Positions 1 through 9,026 of a stretch of DNA of 64,000 nt are shown here, one piece after another (the first letter of the stretch is position 1; every line of letters starts with the position of its first letter). Made by a program: the position numbers and the translations under genes. The notes under the pieces were generated by a model. The model was not told where the DNA came from. It saw nothing but the letters and a program-made list of their open reading frames with translations, and did not search any database. Source of the stretch: Oscillospiraceae bacterium (lineage in GTDB: Bacteria > Bacillota > Clostridia > Oscillospirales > Ruminococcaceae); the NCBI GenBank assembly GCA_031282245.1, contig JAITEB010000017.1, positions 62,001 to 126,000 on the forward strand, in the 5' to 3' direction.

Positions 1-470
1 CTATTACGCTGATTATATACGGCATTGCTTTTATCATAGTAGAAAGCCGTAAAGAACCTGCCAGGCCAAAAATCCGCTCCAGCCGGGAAATAGATTATAA
101 AACCGCTTTTTTTATAGGGCTGTTTCAAGTTCTTTCGCTCATTCCGGGAACATCGCGTTCGGGCGCGACGATCCTGGGCGGAATGCTCCTTGGCGCAAGC
201 CGCGCCGCCGCCGCTGATTTTACGTTCTATATGGCGATACCGGTGATGTTCGGCGCAAGCCTTCTGAAACTAGTAAAATTTGGGTTTAATTACACGACGC
301 AGGAAGTCCAGATGATGGTAATCGGCCTGCTGTTCACTTTTATGATTTCGCATTTCACGATAAGCTTTTTGTTGAAATATATCAAAAAGCATAACTTTAA
401 GGCCTTTGGCTGGTACAGGATAGCCTTGGGTATTTTGGTGCTTGCGGTATTTTATTTTACAGGGCAATAA
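1..470 (+). CDS. uppP: Undecaprenyl-diphosphatase, C-terminal part
   Basis: The gene is cut by the left window edge; the open frame is read from base 3 and ends with TAA at 468-470, leaving 155 residues. UppP/BacA is an integral membrane enzyme that removes one phosphate from undecaprenyl diphosphate to recycle the lipid carrier for peptidoglycan and other envelope polymers. The family signature PGTSRSGATI is intact at visible residues 48-57, and the rest is a series of hydrophobic segments ending in a short tail. The missing N-terminal part must lie upstream. Its last 14 bases overlap the end of the convergent metallo-beta-lactamase-fold gene. Confidence 0.93.
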   Translation, partial: ITLIIYGIAFIIVESRKEPARPKIRSSREIDYKTAFFIGLFQVLSLIPGTSRSGATILGGMLLGASRAAAADFTFYMAIPVMFGASLLKLVKFGFNYTTQEVQMMVIGLLFTFMISHFTISFLLKYIKKHNFKAFGWYRIALGILVLAVFYFTGQ

Positions 471-1278
471 TTAAATCTTCCGGTATATCCGAAGCGGGCA
501 GAATCCGTATCTCCGGATGTTCCTCGTGGAACTTTCTCAGACGGCGCAGAATAGAAAGATAGGCCGGGTAGCTCCACTGCTTTCTTTGGTAGAAATATTT
601 AAGCGGGCTGATTTCGTCAAGCTGTCGCCGAAGCAGAAAAGCGTCCGAGACAAAAAAAAGCTTGTGCTCTTTCAGATACATTCCGAGCATAGATTTTGTG
701 TGGCCGTTGAGACCTGCCATCCAGATGCTGTCGTCGCGGAAAACGTCATAGCTTTCGCCGAAATATTTGTTCAGCAGGGTATTTGTGCTTGGCAGAAGGG
801 TTGTGCTGCGGAACTGCCGCATATGCGTCAGCTTTTTATATTTGCTTTCACGTATGCGTGAAAGGTTTTCCTCGGTGCTGATTAAGAAATATTTGTCAAA
901 CTGGATTAAGCCGCCGGTATTTTCCGGGTGAAGGTGCGAAATAATAATATACTGGATTTTTGCGGGGTCGACGCCGTCTTTTTCAAGCTGTTCCGTCAGC
1001 GAAGGCGAGTCCGAGCTGAGCCGATTTCCGCCAAAAAATTTTTGAAAGCGGTTTAGCGGCATTTTAGACGGCCCTGTGTCAAAAAGAACATAGCCTTTTT
1101 GGGCATGTTTTAATAGCACGCAAGTGACCGGAAGTTTTTCCGGGTCATCCGGTGAGCTTCTTTTGAAAACCTGGCGCGGCTTTTCCTTTTTGCAGCCGCA
1201 GTTATAAACTTTTATCCGCTGAATTATATATTCATCCTGCATGTAATCAGTCATTTCCAATTTAGACTTAAAAACCAC
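457..1278 (-). CDS. Metallo-beta-lactamase-fold protein with degenerate metal site
   Basis: A 273-residue protein of the metallo-beta-lactamase fold, similar in layout to lactonase/hydrolase members (VLFDTG strand near residue 65, GHT loop, SDAF strand). The canonical HxHxDH motif is changed: residues 115-120 read HLHPEN, so the second-site Asp and His are Glu and Asn. The final ligand region reads PASD where many relatives have a His. The first-site histidines and the GH of the GHT loop remain. It may bind one metal, use different chemistry, or be catalytically altered. The start is uncertain: GTG at 1278 follows a CAGGTGG stretch, while an in-frame ATG at 1254 is possible. No substrate can be assigned. 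Confidence 0.8.
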   Translation of the reverse strand: MVFKSKLEMTDYMQDEYIIQRIKVYNCGCKKEKPRQVFKRSSPDDPEKLPVTCVLLKHAQKGYVLFDTGPSKMPLNRFQKFFGGNRLSSDSPSLTEQLEKDGVDPAKIQYIIISHLHPENTGGLIQFDKYFLISTEENLSRIRESKYKKLTHMRQFRSTTLLPSTNTLLNKYFGESYDVFRDDSIWMAGLNGHTKSMLGMYLKEHKLFFVSDAFLLRRQLDEISPLKYFYQRKQWSYPAYLSILRRLRKFHEEHPEIRILPASDIPEDLIIAL

Positions 1279-1420
1279 CTGTTTGTATTATTTTACGCAA
1301 ATGCGCGTTAAATTCATAAAAGGTCTTTCCATGTGAAAATAAAATGTGTATAATATTAAAAGCAGCGCAAGGGCGGCGCGCCGTCTTTGCAAAAAAATTT
1401 TTTTGAGAGAAGGCTTCAGC

Positions 1421-3103
1421 ATGAAATTCAAAGACTATATATATAAGCGCACGGACGAAAAAGCCGCGCTTGCAAAACTGGACGAGCTTTTGACCAGGGC
1501 GGGAAACGCGAAAAGCGCAGAAGAACAAATCGCCGTTGGCGAAGAACTTGCCGCACTTCAAAATGACACCGCAACTATGGCTTCGCTTGCTTATACGCGG
1601 AACAGTCTTGACATGAGCGACAGCTTCTATAAAGAAGAACAGGGTTTTTATGATAATTTTATACCGCTTTGCGAGGAAAAATCAATGCGAATTTCTAAAG
1701 TTTTTATTAATTCGCCTTTCCGACCCGATCTTGAGAATACATGGGGAGCAAAAGCCTTTGAGGAAATGGAAATGTCTGTAAAAAGCATTTCCGAGGAAAT
1801 AGTCGGACTGATGGGCGAGGAAGCGGAGCTTGCGCATAAATACGATGAGCTTTGCGCTTCGGCCCAGATCGAATTTATGGGCGAAACGCTAAATATAGAA
1901 CAGCTTGGCAAATATAAAGTAGATCCGGATGCAAGCGTGCGCCGCGCCGCGTGCGAGGCTATGGCCGGGTTCTATAACTCACACCTGGACGAGCTTGACG
2001 AAATTTACCAGTCGCTTGTGAAAAACAGGAACACGCAGGCAAAAACTTTGGGCTTTAAGAATTACACCCAGCTTTCCTATCTGCGCCTTAGCCGCAACGG
2101 TTATGGCCCTGAGGAAGTCCGCCAGTTCCGTGAAAATGTCGCAAAAGACCTGGTTCCGCTTGTCGCCAAAATCAAAGCTGCCCAGGCAAAGCGTATTGGC
2201 CTGGACAAAATTCGCTTTTCTGATGACAACTATATGTTCGCCGACGGCAACCCCGCCCCGAAGGGCAGCCCGGAACATCTTCTTGCCCAGGCCGTGCGCA
2301 TGTACAGCGAGATGTCGCCGCAGACAAAAGAATTTATTGAGTTTATGAACGAGCGCGATCTTTTTGACCTTGTTGCGCGGAAAAATAAGGCAACGGGCGG
2401 TTATTGCACAGAATTTCCCAATTACAAATCGCCCTTTATTTTCTCGAACTTCAGAGGCACTGCCGGTGACGTTGATGTGCTGACCCACGAGGCCGGCCAC
2501 GCCTTCAACTCCTACAGCAACCGCGAGCGCCTTTCCTTCATGGCAGGAAAGTACAGCATGGAGATTGCCGAAACACATTCCATGAGTATGGAATTTTTCA
2601 CAGAGCCTTGGTACCATCTGTTTTTTCAGGAAGATACAGAAAAATATATTCTCCAGCATTTTGAAGATGCGGTTTCGTTTATCCCCTATGGCTGTATTGT
2701 GGACGAGTTCCAGCATTTTGTCTATGACAGGCCGGAGTCCACGATTGAGGATCAAAACAAAAAATGGATGGAACTGGAAGCGAAATTCCGGCCTTATTTG
2801 GACTATGATGCTTTGCCTTTCTTTGGGGAAGGGCGAACATGGCAAAGACAAAGCCATATTTATACAGTTCCGTTTTATTATATAGACTACTGCCTGTCTC
2901 AAACCATAGCTTTGCAATTCTACATGTTGATGTCAGAGAACCGTGCCAATGCTTGGGAAAAATATATGTATTTTATAAAAAACAGCTGTAAGCGCAAATT
3001 TACGGATCTTATGGAAGATACTGGCATGGATTCTCCCTTTACTGATGGAAGCTTGAAAACTCTTGGAAAATTTGTTGAAAAATGGCTGAAAAACCATGCA
3101 TGA
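1421..3103 (+). CDS. M3 family oligoendopeptidase
   Basis: A 560-residue zinc metallopeptidase of family M3, cytoplasmic, which cleaves short peptides. The catalytic HEAGH is at residues 356-360 and the third zinc ligand Glu is in the AETHS motif near residue 384, as expected for M3 enzymes. Length and overall organisation match the M3B oligoendopeptidases of Clostridia. The start at ATG 1421 follows a GAGAGAAGG Shine-Dalgarno; an upstream in-frame ATG at 1346 has no ribosome site and lies across the putative -10 (TATAAT, 1349-1354). The stop overlaps the next gene by 8 bases, so the acetyltransferase is probably translationally coupled. Confidence 0.93.
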   Translation: MKFKDYIYKRTDEKAALAKLDELLTRAGNAKSAEEQIAVGEELAALQNDTATMASLAYTRNSLDMSDSFYKEEQGFYDNFIPLCEEKSMRISKVFINSPFRPDLENTWGAKAFEEMEMSVKSISEEIVGLMGEEAELAHKYDELCASAQIEFMGETLNIEQLGKYKVDPDASVRRAACEAMAGFYNSHLDELDEIYQSLVKNRNTQAKTLGFKNYTQLSYLRLSRNGYGPEEVRQFRENVAKDLVPLVAKIKAAQAKRIGLDKIRFSDDNYMFADGNPAPKGSPEHLLAQAVRMYSEMSPQTKEFIEFMNERDLFDLVARKNKATGGYCTEFPNYKSPFIFSNFRGTAGDVDVLTHEAGHAFNSYSNRERLSFMAGKYSMEIAETHSMSMEFFTEPWYHLFFQEDTEKYILQHFEDAVSFIPYGCIVDEFQHFVYDRPESTIEDQNKKWMELEAKFRPYLDYDALPFFGEGRTWQRQSHIYTVPFYYIDYCLSQTIALQFYMLMSENRANAWEKYMYFIKNSCKRKFTDLMEDTGMDSPFTDGSLKTLGKFVEKWLKNHA

Positions 3104-3593
3104 ATATTCCATTCGCCCATTTTGTTCCGCTGACTGGCCGGGTGTGGAAAAAATTCTCACAGAAGCTGTCGCGGAAGGGAATGCGACTTTTCGCAGCCGC
3201 GTGCCCGCTTTTGACGAATGGAATAAATCTCATTATCCCTTTGCCCGCCTTACCGCACAAAAAAGCGGCCTTGTCGCTGCTTGGGCGGCGCTTTCCTATA
3301 TGAAAGTCGGCTGTTCCAGCGAAGGCCTGGGCGAGGTGAGTATTTACATTGCGCAGGAGCATCAGCGCCGGGGGCTTGGCAGGAAACTTCTTCTTGATTT
3401 GCGCAAGGAAGCTTTTGAAAACGGGCTTTGGACTTTACATTCTGTAATAATGAGCGATAATATACCCAGCATTGAATTGCATAAAAATTGCGGATTCAGA
3501 ATAGTAGGCGAATGTGAAAAAATATCAAAAGATATATCCGGAAAATGGCGAAATATTATTATTATGGAAAGTCGCCATAAGGAAAATGATTAA
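3096..3593 (+). CDS. GNAT N-acetyltransferase, phosphinothricin-acetyltransferase-like
   Basis: A 165-residue GCN5-related acetyltransferase that would transfer the acetyl group of acetyl-CoA to an amine. The acetyl-CoA pyrophosphate loop HQRRGLGRKLL is visible near residues 88-98, and the later SIELHKNCGF segment is the usual C-terminal GNAT motif. The overall order (EAVAEGNATF at the N terminus, NxxSIELHxxxGF late) resembles the phosphinothricin/methionine-sulfone acetyltransferase branch, but the acceptor cannot be read from sequence. It starts inside the last codons of the peptidase gene and ends just before a strong hairpin. Confidence 0.88.
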   Translation: MHEYSIRPFCSADWPGVEKILTEAVAEGNATFRSRVPAFDEWNKSHYPFARLTAQKSGLVAAWAALSYMKVGCSSEGLGEVSIYIAQEHQRRGLGRKLLLDLRKEAFENGLWTLHSVIMSDNIPSIELHKNCGFRIVGECEKISKDISGKWRNIIIMESRHKEND

Positions 3594-3594
3594 G

Positions 3595-3638
3595 GTTTTC
3601 AACTTTTCAACAGAAAATACTGTTGAAAAGTTGAAAAC
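3595..3638. terminator. Perfect 19-bp hairpin between convergent genes
   Basis: Positions 3595-3613 and 3620-3638 are perfectly complementary around a six-base loop. The hairpin sits between the acetyltransferase gene on the plus strand and the metal ATPase gene on the minus strand, so it may end both transcripts. The T-tracts beside it are weak, which makes a classical Rho-independent mechanism less certain. Confidence 0.6.
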
Positions 3639-3651
3639 TTGCATATACTTG

Positions 3652-5724
3652 CTAAATTTTGGATGTTTTGTAGAAATTCAGTATCCTTGCTGCCAGCAGC
3701 ACCGCAATGATTGTGACGCCAACATCTGCAAAAACAGCCATCCACATATTGGCAATTTGCAGCAAGGCCAGCGCCAGCACAGCAAATTTTACCGCCATCG
3801 CGAAGATAATCAGCGCTTTAATCGTCCTTACAGCCCTTCTCGAAAGCGCGACCGCATCGGGGAGGACTTTTATACCGTCCGCCATCAGCACTACGTCGGA
3901 CGCTTCTATCGCGATGTCGGAACCCAAGCCGATTGAGGCGCCAATATCTGCCATTGCAAGTACGGGCGCGTCATTTATGCCGTCTCCGACAAAAAGAGAA
4001 ACCTTGGATGTTTTATTTATTTTGGATAAAACCTCAACTTTTTCTTCTGGAAGCAGTCTTGATTTGTATTTTTTTATTCCACATATTTCCGCAACTTTTT
4101 TTGCCGCCTCTTCGTTGTCCCCTGTGAGCATAATAATTCTATTTATACCTAATTTTTTAAATCTTTTTACCATAATTTTTGCGCTTGGCTTAATTTTATC
4201 TTCAATAAATATTAGACCTATAATTTTATTTTCTTCCGAAATATAAATATTTGCATTTTCTATACTTTGAGTAGAAATATTATTAGCCTGCATAAGTTTT
4301 TCTGAGCCGCATAGATAGTTTTTATTGTTAAATCTTGCTTTTACTCCCAGGCCAGGCGTTTCCAGGTAGGACTCAAATTCCGCCTCGGTGTTGCCGGCAT
4401 AGTTGTCGACAACGGATTTTGCAATAGGATGATTTGAGCGGCTTTCCAAAAGCGCAGCCAGGCGCGAGATTTCTTCTTCTTTTTTAGAGCTGTCGAGCGA
4501 AATGACCTTTCTTACATAAAGCTTGCCCTCGGTTAAAGTTCCCGTTTTATCCAGAATAACCGTATCTATTTTGGATAAAACTTCTAAATATTTTGCGCCT
4601 TTAACAAGAACTCCCATTTTGGAGGCGGCTCCGATCGCGGAATAAAACCCCAACGGCACCGCTATCACAAACGCGCAAGGACAGGAAGAAACTAAAAATA
4701 CCAGCGCGGCATTAAACCATTGACCAAAACCTCCAAAATTAAACAATGGAGGCAAAACAGAAATTAGAACTGCGGCAATTATTACAACAGGCGTGTAAAC
4801 TTTCGCAAATCGCGTGATGAAACGCTCGGCCGAACTCTTTTTGCCAACAGCCTCCTCGACAAGGCGCAGGACGCGCGTTGCGGCCGAATCGTAGAAAGTG
4901 CTGGTCACTTCGCACTCAAGCAGGCCGCTTTGGTTTACAGTTCCAGACAGAAGAAAATCTCCATTATTGACAGAAACAGGAATACTTTCCCCGGTCATAG
5001 CGGAAGTATCTATAGAAGAATTTCCCTTTATGATGCGGCAGTCAAGCGGAATGCGTTCGCCCGCGCGAATTTCCAATAAGTCCCCAACTTTTACCTCCTC
5101 CGCGGGAATCTCGCCGCCGGAAACAAGCCGCGCCGTGTCTGGGCGTATCTCCGTCAGCTTTTTGATATCACGGCGGGAGCGCGCCACAGCCAGGCCCTCG
5201 ATGTACTCCCCAAGGCTGAACATGAGCATGACAATACACCCTTCAGGATATTCGCCTATGGCGAAGGCGGCAATCACCGCAACAGTCATTAACAAATGTT
5301 CCTCAATTTGGAATTTAAAAAGATTTTTTATTCCATTTAGGATAGTGCCATAACCGCAGAGAAGCGCCGCAGCCGCAAACGCAATTATTTTTCCATATTC
5401 AGGAAAAGGGACAAAGAGCGCCGCGAGAAATATTCCCCCGGAAATAATCACCCGGATTAAATCACCTTTGCCATGCTCACTCTCGTCAGGCTTTTTTTCG
5501 CGCTGCACCATGACATCCGGCTCAAACTGATGTACAATTTTTTCTATTTCAGCAAAAATTTCCTGTTCGTATTTGCCGGAAGCGTTATATTTCAGAACTC
5601 CGGTGGAAAAATTTAGGCTTACGTCACGCATATAATCCAGCTCGCTGATTTTCGTTTCGATTTTCATTGCGCAATTTGGGCAGTCCAGCCCTTTTAGATA
5701 GAGCGTTGCGGAATTTTCTGGCAT
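3652..5724 (-). CDS. cadA: P1B-type heavy-metal efflux ATPase (Zn/Cd/Pb type)
   Basis: A 690-residue membrane ATPase that exports divalent soft metals. In order it shows an N-terminal heavy-metal-associated domain (GLDCPNC at residues 12-18), the actuator TGES motif at 244-247, the transmembrane CPC metal site at 348-350, the phosphorylation motif DKTGTLTEG with Asp392, the SNHPIA nucleotide motif and GDGINDAP. The last helices contain a Lys in the seventh segment and ADVGVT in the eighth, features of the zinc/cadmium/lead subgroup rather than copper pumps. ATG 5724 is preceded by GGAGG and lies one base after the arsR stop. An upstream in-frame start would place the N terminus inside arsR and is not preferred. 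Confidence 0.95.
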   Translation of the reverse strand: MPENSATLYLKGLDCPNCAMKIETKISELDYMRDVSLNFSTGVLKYNASGKYEQEIFAEIEKIVHQFEPDVMVQREKKPDESEHGKGDLIRVIISGGIFLAALFVPFPEYGKIIAFAAAALLCGYGTILNGIKNLFKFQIEEHLLMTVAVIAAFAIGEYPEGCIVMLMFSLGEYIEGLAVARSRRDIKKLTEIRPDTARLVSGGEIPAEEVKVGDLLEIRAGERIPLDCRIIKGNSSIDTSAMTGESIPVSVNNGDFLLSGTVNQSGLLECEVTSTFYDSAATRVLRLVEEAVGKKSSAERFITRFAKVYTPVVIIAAVLISVLPPLFNFGGFGQWFNAALVFLVSSCPCAFVIAVPLGFYSAIGAASKMGVLVKGAKYLEVLSKIDTVILDKTGTLTEGKLYVRKVISLDSSKKEEEISRLAALLESRSNHPIAKSVVDNYAGNTEAEFESYLETPGLGVKARFNNKNYLCGSEKLMQANNISTQSIENANIYISEENKIIGLIFIEDKIKPSAKIMVKRFKKLGINRIIMLTGDNEEAAKKVAEICGIKKYKSRLLPEEKVEVLSKINKTSKVSLFVGDGINDAPVLAMADIGASIGLGSDIAIEASDVVLMADGIKVLPDAVALSRRAVRTIKALIIFAMAVKFAVLALALLQIANMWMAVFADVGVTIIAVLLAARILNFYKTSKI

Positions 5725-5725
5725 T

Positions 5726-6094
5726 TTATAAGGCCTCCTCGTTATAATTTGACCCGGCAGCCTCCAGCGCGTGCTCAAGGCCAAGCCGGATTATAGAACT
5801 GATGTGCTCATCATCCAGGGAATAATAGATATTTTTCCCATCTCGGCGAGGTTTGACAAGTTTCGCGGCCCGAAGAATCCGCAATTGGTGAGAAATGGCG
5901 GATTGGTTCATTTTCATCAGCTCGCTGAGATGGCTGACGCAAAGCTCGGCCTGTTCCAGCGCGAAAATAATTTTGATTCGGGTGGAGTCGCCAAAAACTT
6001 TGAAGTTCTCCGCGACGGAAATCAGGGCATCGTCATCGGGCATGGCTTTTTCGATACTGCCAATCAGATCGGCGGCGTCGCAGCAGTTGGACAT
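5726..6094 (-). CDS. ArsR/SmtB-family metal-responsive repressor
   Basis: A 122-residue winged-helix repressor of the CadC/SmtB/CzrA group, expected to release DNA when it binds metal. The recognition helix region reads NQSAISHQLRILRAAKLV. The C-terminal helix holds a complete alpha-5 type site, an Asp-x-His followed ten residues later by His-x-x-Glu, typical of zinc sensing. The alpha-3 site that is ELCVCD in CadC reads ELCVSH, so one usual Cys is missing, although two adjacent Cys are at residues 4-5. It is followed one base later by the efflux ATPase gene, giving a self-regulated detoxification operon. Confidence 0.93.
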   Translation of the reverse strand: MSNCCDAADLIGSIEKAMPDDDALISVAENFKVFGDSTRIKIIFALEQAELCVSHLSELMKMNQSAISHQLRILRAAKLVKPRRDGKNIYYSLDDEHISSIIRLGLEHALEAAGSNYNEEAL

Positions 6095-6109
6095 GATATC
6101 GCCTCACTT

Positions 6110-6171
6110 ATACATATGATTATGTGTTCATGTATTAATGCTAGTATATACCGAAAATTTGTTTTTGTCAA
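6110..6171 (-). promoter_or_regulatory. Promoter and candidate operator of the arsR-cadA operon
   Basis: On the minus strand TTGACA (6166-6171) and TATACT (6143-6148) are separated by 17 bases, a near-consensus sigma-A promoter. Downstream of the start point lies an imperfect palindrome: ATACATA (6110-6116), a four-base centre, and TATGTGT (6121-6127). It resembles the 12-2-12 style sites of SmtB/CadC repressors in being AT-rich and located between the -10 and the start codon. That the ArsR protein binds it is inference. Confidence 0.75.
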
Positions 6172-6184
6172 GCTATAAATTTTT

Positions 6185-6215
6185 AAAGCCCGTGCTTTTT
6201 AAAGGCACGGGCTTT
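6185..6215 (-). terminator. Terminator of the ribosomal protein operon
   Basis: An 11-bp inverted repeat (6185-6195 with 6205-6215) follows rplQ by 14 bases on the minus strand. The hairpin is GC-rich in its upper part. The T-tract is clearer on the plus strand, but no plus-strand gene upstream needs it. Confidence 0.7.
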
Positions 6216-6229
6216 TTGTTTTTAAAAAA

Positions 6230-6571
6230 TCAAACCAGCTCAATAATCGCCATTTCCGCCGCGTCGCCGCGCCGGGGGCCAAGGCGGACAATCCGCGTGT
6301 AGCCGCCGCTGCGCTCTTTGTACTTCGGCGAAATAACGTCAATCAGCTTCTTCGCCACATCCTCTTTGGTGATAAAAGAAAAAATCTGACGCTTGGAGTG
6401 GAGATCCTCACCCTTGCCGATAGTGATCATCTTTTCGGCAAGCGAGCGGACTTCCTTGGCGCGGGGGACGGTGGTCTCGATTTTTTCGTTTTCGATGAGG
6501 TACGTCACCAACGCGCGGAGCATAGCTTTTCTGTGGGCGGTCGCCCTGCCTAACTTTCTGCTTCCGGGCAT
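6230..6571 (-). CDS. rplQ: 50S ribosomal protein L17
   Basis: A 113-residue L17, a component of the large subunit near the exit tunnel. The N terminus [19 protein letters not shown] and the C-terminal [18 protein letters not shown] are diagnostic, and the length is standard. It is the last gene of the S10-spc-alpha cluster, 58 bases after rpoA, with its own AAGGAGTG ribosome site, and is followed at once by a hairpin. Confidence 0.97.
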   Translation of the reverse strand: MPGSRKLGRATAHRKAMLRALVTYLIENEKIETTVPRAKEVRSLAEKMITIGKGEDLHSKRQIFSFITKEDVAKKLIDVISPKYKERSGGYTRIVRLGPRRGDAAEMAIIELV

Positions 6572-6629
6572 AAAAATTCACTCCTTCCGGTTTTGCTTAA
6601 AACCCGCCCCGGCGGGCGGGTGGGAATTT

Positions 6630-7583
6630 CTAATCGTCGTCTCTTTTGAGCGAGAAGCCGAGCGCAAGAAGCTTCGCAATTACTTCTTCAAGGCTCTTGC
6701 GGCCAAGGTTGCGAACCTTCATCATCTCGTCCTCGCTCTTGCTGATTAAATCCTCGACAGTGTTAATCCCGGCGCGTTTCAGGCAGTTGAACGAGCGCAC
6801 GGACAGGTCAAGCTCCTCAATGGTCATCTCAAGGGCCTTTTCTTTGCCGTTGTCGCTCTTCTCGACCATGATCTCCGTGTGATAAGCTTCATCAGAGAGA
6901 TCGGCGAAGAGTTTGAGGTGATCATTCAACACCTTGGCGGCCAGCGACACAGCCTCCTTGGCTGTAAGTGTGCCGTCAGTCCAAACCTCAAGAGTCAGTT
7001 TGTCATAATCGACAATCTGTCCGACGCGCGTATTGTCAACGCTGTAGTTCACCTTCAAAACGGGAGTATAAATGCTGTCGACCGGGATAATGCCAATAAC
7101 CGACTGCATACCCTGCTTGTTTTTCTCGCTGGAGACATATCCCCGGCCTTTGTCAAGCGTGATCTCCATGCTGAGCCTTGCGCCCTGTTCAAGCGTGGCA
7201 ATATGCATGTCGGGGTTGATAATTTCAACTTCGCTTGTCGCCTTAATGCTTCCCGCGGTGACTTCGCCTTCACCCTCGGCGTCAATATAGACAGTCTTCT
7301 GGCTGCCGTCGCCGTGGATTTTCGCCGTCAGCCCCTTTATATTCAGGACAATTTCGGTGACGTCCTCTTTAACGCCGGGAACAGTCGAAAACTCGTGCTG
7401 AATACCGTCAATTTTGACCGAAGTGGCCGCCACTCCCGGAAGCGACGAAAGCAGCACGCGCCGCAAGCTGTTGCCAAGCGTCGTGCCAAAACCGCGCTCC
7501 AGAGGCTCAACCACAAATCTGCCGTAAGCCCCGTCGCTGGAAAGCTCTACTGTATCAATCCTGGGCTTTTCTATTTCTATCAT
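6630..7583 (-). CDS. rpoA: DNA-directed RNA polymerase subunit alpha
   Basis: A 317-residue alpha subunit. The N-terminal assembly domain carries [20 protein letters not shown], and the C-terminal domain contains the helix-hairpin-helix DNA-contact region ([16 protein letters not shown] and [12 protein letters not shown]). A GGGAGGG ribosome site precedes the ATG. Upstream, 7584-7818 contains no gene: rpsD, which often sits here in Clostridia, is absent. That gap holds a possible internal promoter on the minus strand (TTGATT, then AATAAT 18 bases later), which could give extra rpoA-rplQ transcription. Confidence 0.98.
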   Translation of the reverse strand: MIEIEKPRIDTVELSSDGAYGRFVVEPLERGFGTTLGNSLRRVLLSSLPGVAATSVKIDGIQHEFSTVPGVKEDVTEIVLNIKGLTAKIHGDGSQKTVYIDAEGEGEVTAGSIKATSEVEIINPDMHIATLEQGARLSMEITLDKGRGYVSSEKNKQGMQSVIGIIPVDSIYTPVLKVNYSVDNTRVGQIVDYDKLTLEVWTDGTLTAKEAVSLAAKVLNDHLKLFADLSDEAYHTEIMVEKSDNGKEKALEMTIEELDLSVRSFNCLKRAGINTVEDLISKSEDEMMKVRNLGRKSLEEVIAKLLALGFSLKRDDD

Positions 7584-7818
7584 CTAATTTTAAAACCCTC
7601 CCTGTTTCGGCAGGTTGACTGCCATGATATAATCATCAATGCGGATATGCTGGCGTGACACAATTATCCGGCGCAATAATGCCATATTATGGATTATTGC
7701 CGTTTTCACAAAAATAAATCAAATATCTGATTCACTGATTATTCTGACAGCGGGTTTTTTCTGCCGTTAATTAAAAAAACAAAGCCTGCGCTGAACTTCC
7801 TTACTGTCAAATAAAAAA

Positions 7819-8214
7819 CTACACGCGCCTGCGCTTCGGCGGGCGGCAGCCGTTGTGCGGGATGGGCGTAACGTCGCGAATCATCGTAACCTCAAGCCCT
7901 GCCGACTGCAAAGCCCTTATCGCGGCTTCTCGCCCGGAACCCGGCCCCTTGACAAAAACCTCGACAGTTTTCAAGCCCTGCTCCTTCGCGGTGTTGGCGG
8001 CCGTCTCGGCCGCGCTTTGCGCGGCAAAAGGCGTCGACTTGCGGGAACCCTTGAAGCCGAGGCCGCCCGCGCTTGCCCAAGAAATAGTGTTTCCCTTGAC
8101 GTCTGTAATAGTAACAATCGTGTTGTTAAAACTGGACTGAATATGCACGACGCCACGCTCTATATTTTTGCGCTCGCGGCGGCGACGGATCACTTTTTTG
8201 GCCTGTTTTGGCAC
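7819..8214 (-). CDS. rpsK: 30S ribosomal protein S11
   Basis: A 131-residue S11 of the small-subunit platform. [18 protein letters not shown] and the C-terminal [16 protein letters not shown] are family signatures. The start is GTG 8214 behind AAGGGGG; a nearby ATG is out of frame. It lies 15 bases after rpsM. Confidence 0.97.
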   Translation of the reverse strand: MPKQAKKVIRRRRERKNIERGVVHIQSSFNNTIVTITDVKGNTISWASAGGLGFKGSRKSTPFAAQSAAETAANTAKEQGLKTVEVFVKGPGSGREAAIRALQSAGLEVTMIRDVTPIPHNGCRPPKRRRV

Positions 8215-8229
8215 TGTTCATATTCCCCC

Positions 8230-8598
8230 TTACTTCTTCTTGTTGGCAATAGTCTTTTTCGGGCCTTTGCGCGTCCTTGCGTTAGTCTTTGTGCGCTGGC
8301 CGCGGACGGGAAGGCCCTTTCTGTGGCGCAGCCCGCGGTAGCAGCCGATTTCCGTCAGCCGCTTTATATCGAGCGCGACTTTTCTTCTCAGATCGCCCTC
8401 AACGGTGACGTTGCGGTCAATATATTCGCGGATTTTGGTTGCGCTGTCCTCCGACAGGTCGCGGCAGCGGATGTCAGGGCTGACCCCTGTTGCGGCCAAT
8501 ATATCCGAAGCGGTCTTGCGGCCGATCCCGAAAATATAAGTCAGGCCAATCTCCACTCGCTTGTCTCTGGGTAAATCAATGCCGGCAATACGTGCCAA
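8230..8598 (-). CDS. rpsM: 30S ribosomal protein S13
   Basis: A 122-residue S13 of the small-subunit head. [14 protein letters not shown] at the N terminus and [18 protein letters not shown] near the C terminus identify it. The initiation codon is TTG 8598 with a GGAGG ten bases upstream; no in-frame ATG fits the conserved N terminus. Confidence 0.97.
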   Translation of the reverse strand: MARIAGIDLPRDKRVEIGLTYIFGIGRKTASDILAATGVSPDIRCRDLSEDSATKIREYIDRNVTVEGDLRRKVALDIKRLTEIGCYRGLRHRKGLPVRGQRTKTNARTRKGPKKTIANKKK

Positions 8599-8659
8599 AT
8601 GTCTTGCACCTCCATACTTAAATTATAACAGGATGGGGCTGGGGAAAATCCACGGATTT

Positions 8660-8773
8660 TCAGCCCTGCCTTTGTTTATGTCTGGGATTTGAGCATATCA
8701 CCATAACGCGCCCCTTGCGCTTGATGACTTTGCATTTTTCGCACATGGGCTTAACCGAAGGTCTGACTTTCAT
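8660..8773 (-). CDS. rpmJ: 50S ribosomal protein L36
   Basis: A 37-residue L36, found by translating the minus strand between rpsM and infA. It begins [14 protein letters not shown] and holds the zinc-ribbon ligands as two Cys in CEKC, a Cys in VICSNP and the His of PRHKQ, so it is the Cys/His-containing form. The ATG at 8773 follows GAGAAAGGAGAA. Its place between infA and rpsM is standard for Firmicutes. Confidence 0.96.
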   Translation of the reverse strand: MKVRPSVKPMCEKCKVIKRKGRVMVICSNPRHKQRQG

Positions 8774-8807
8774 GATGAAATTCTCCTTTCTCCTGAGAAA
8801 ATAAAAA

Positions 8808-9026
8808 CTATTTTGATCTCCATGTGATTCTGCCCTGTTTTAAATCATAGGGCGACATTTCAACCGTGACCTTATCCCCGGGAAGTATGCGTATAAAATT
8901 CATGCGGAGCTTTCCGGAAATGTGCGCCAGTATCTTGTGGCCGTTTTCAAGCTCTACCTTGAATGTCGCATTCGGCAAAGCTTCGTTCACCGTCCCGACT
9001 ACTTCTATCATATCGTCTTTAGACAA
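8808..9026 (-). CDS. infA: Translation initiation factor IF-1
   Basis: A 72-residue S1/OB-fold protein that binds the ribosomal A site during initiation. [22 protein letters not shown] and the C-terminal [12 protein letters not shown] are typical. The start is TTG 9026 with GGAGG eight bases upstream, inside the end of the preceding KOW gene, which it overlaps by 8 bases. Confidence 0.97.
   Translation of the reverse strand: MSKDDMIEVVGTVNEALPNATFKVELENGHKILAHISGKLRMNFIRILPGDKVTVEMSPYDLKQGRITWRSK

Noticed and set aside
1979..2917. A 312-codon open frame antisense to the M3 peptidase
   Set aside because: It mirrors the peptidase codon pattern, has no ribosome site and no protein-like motif; the sense gene has a complete HEXXH enzyme.
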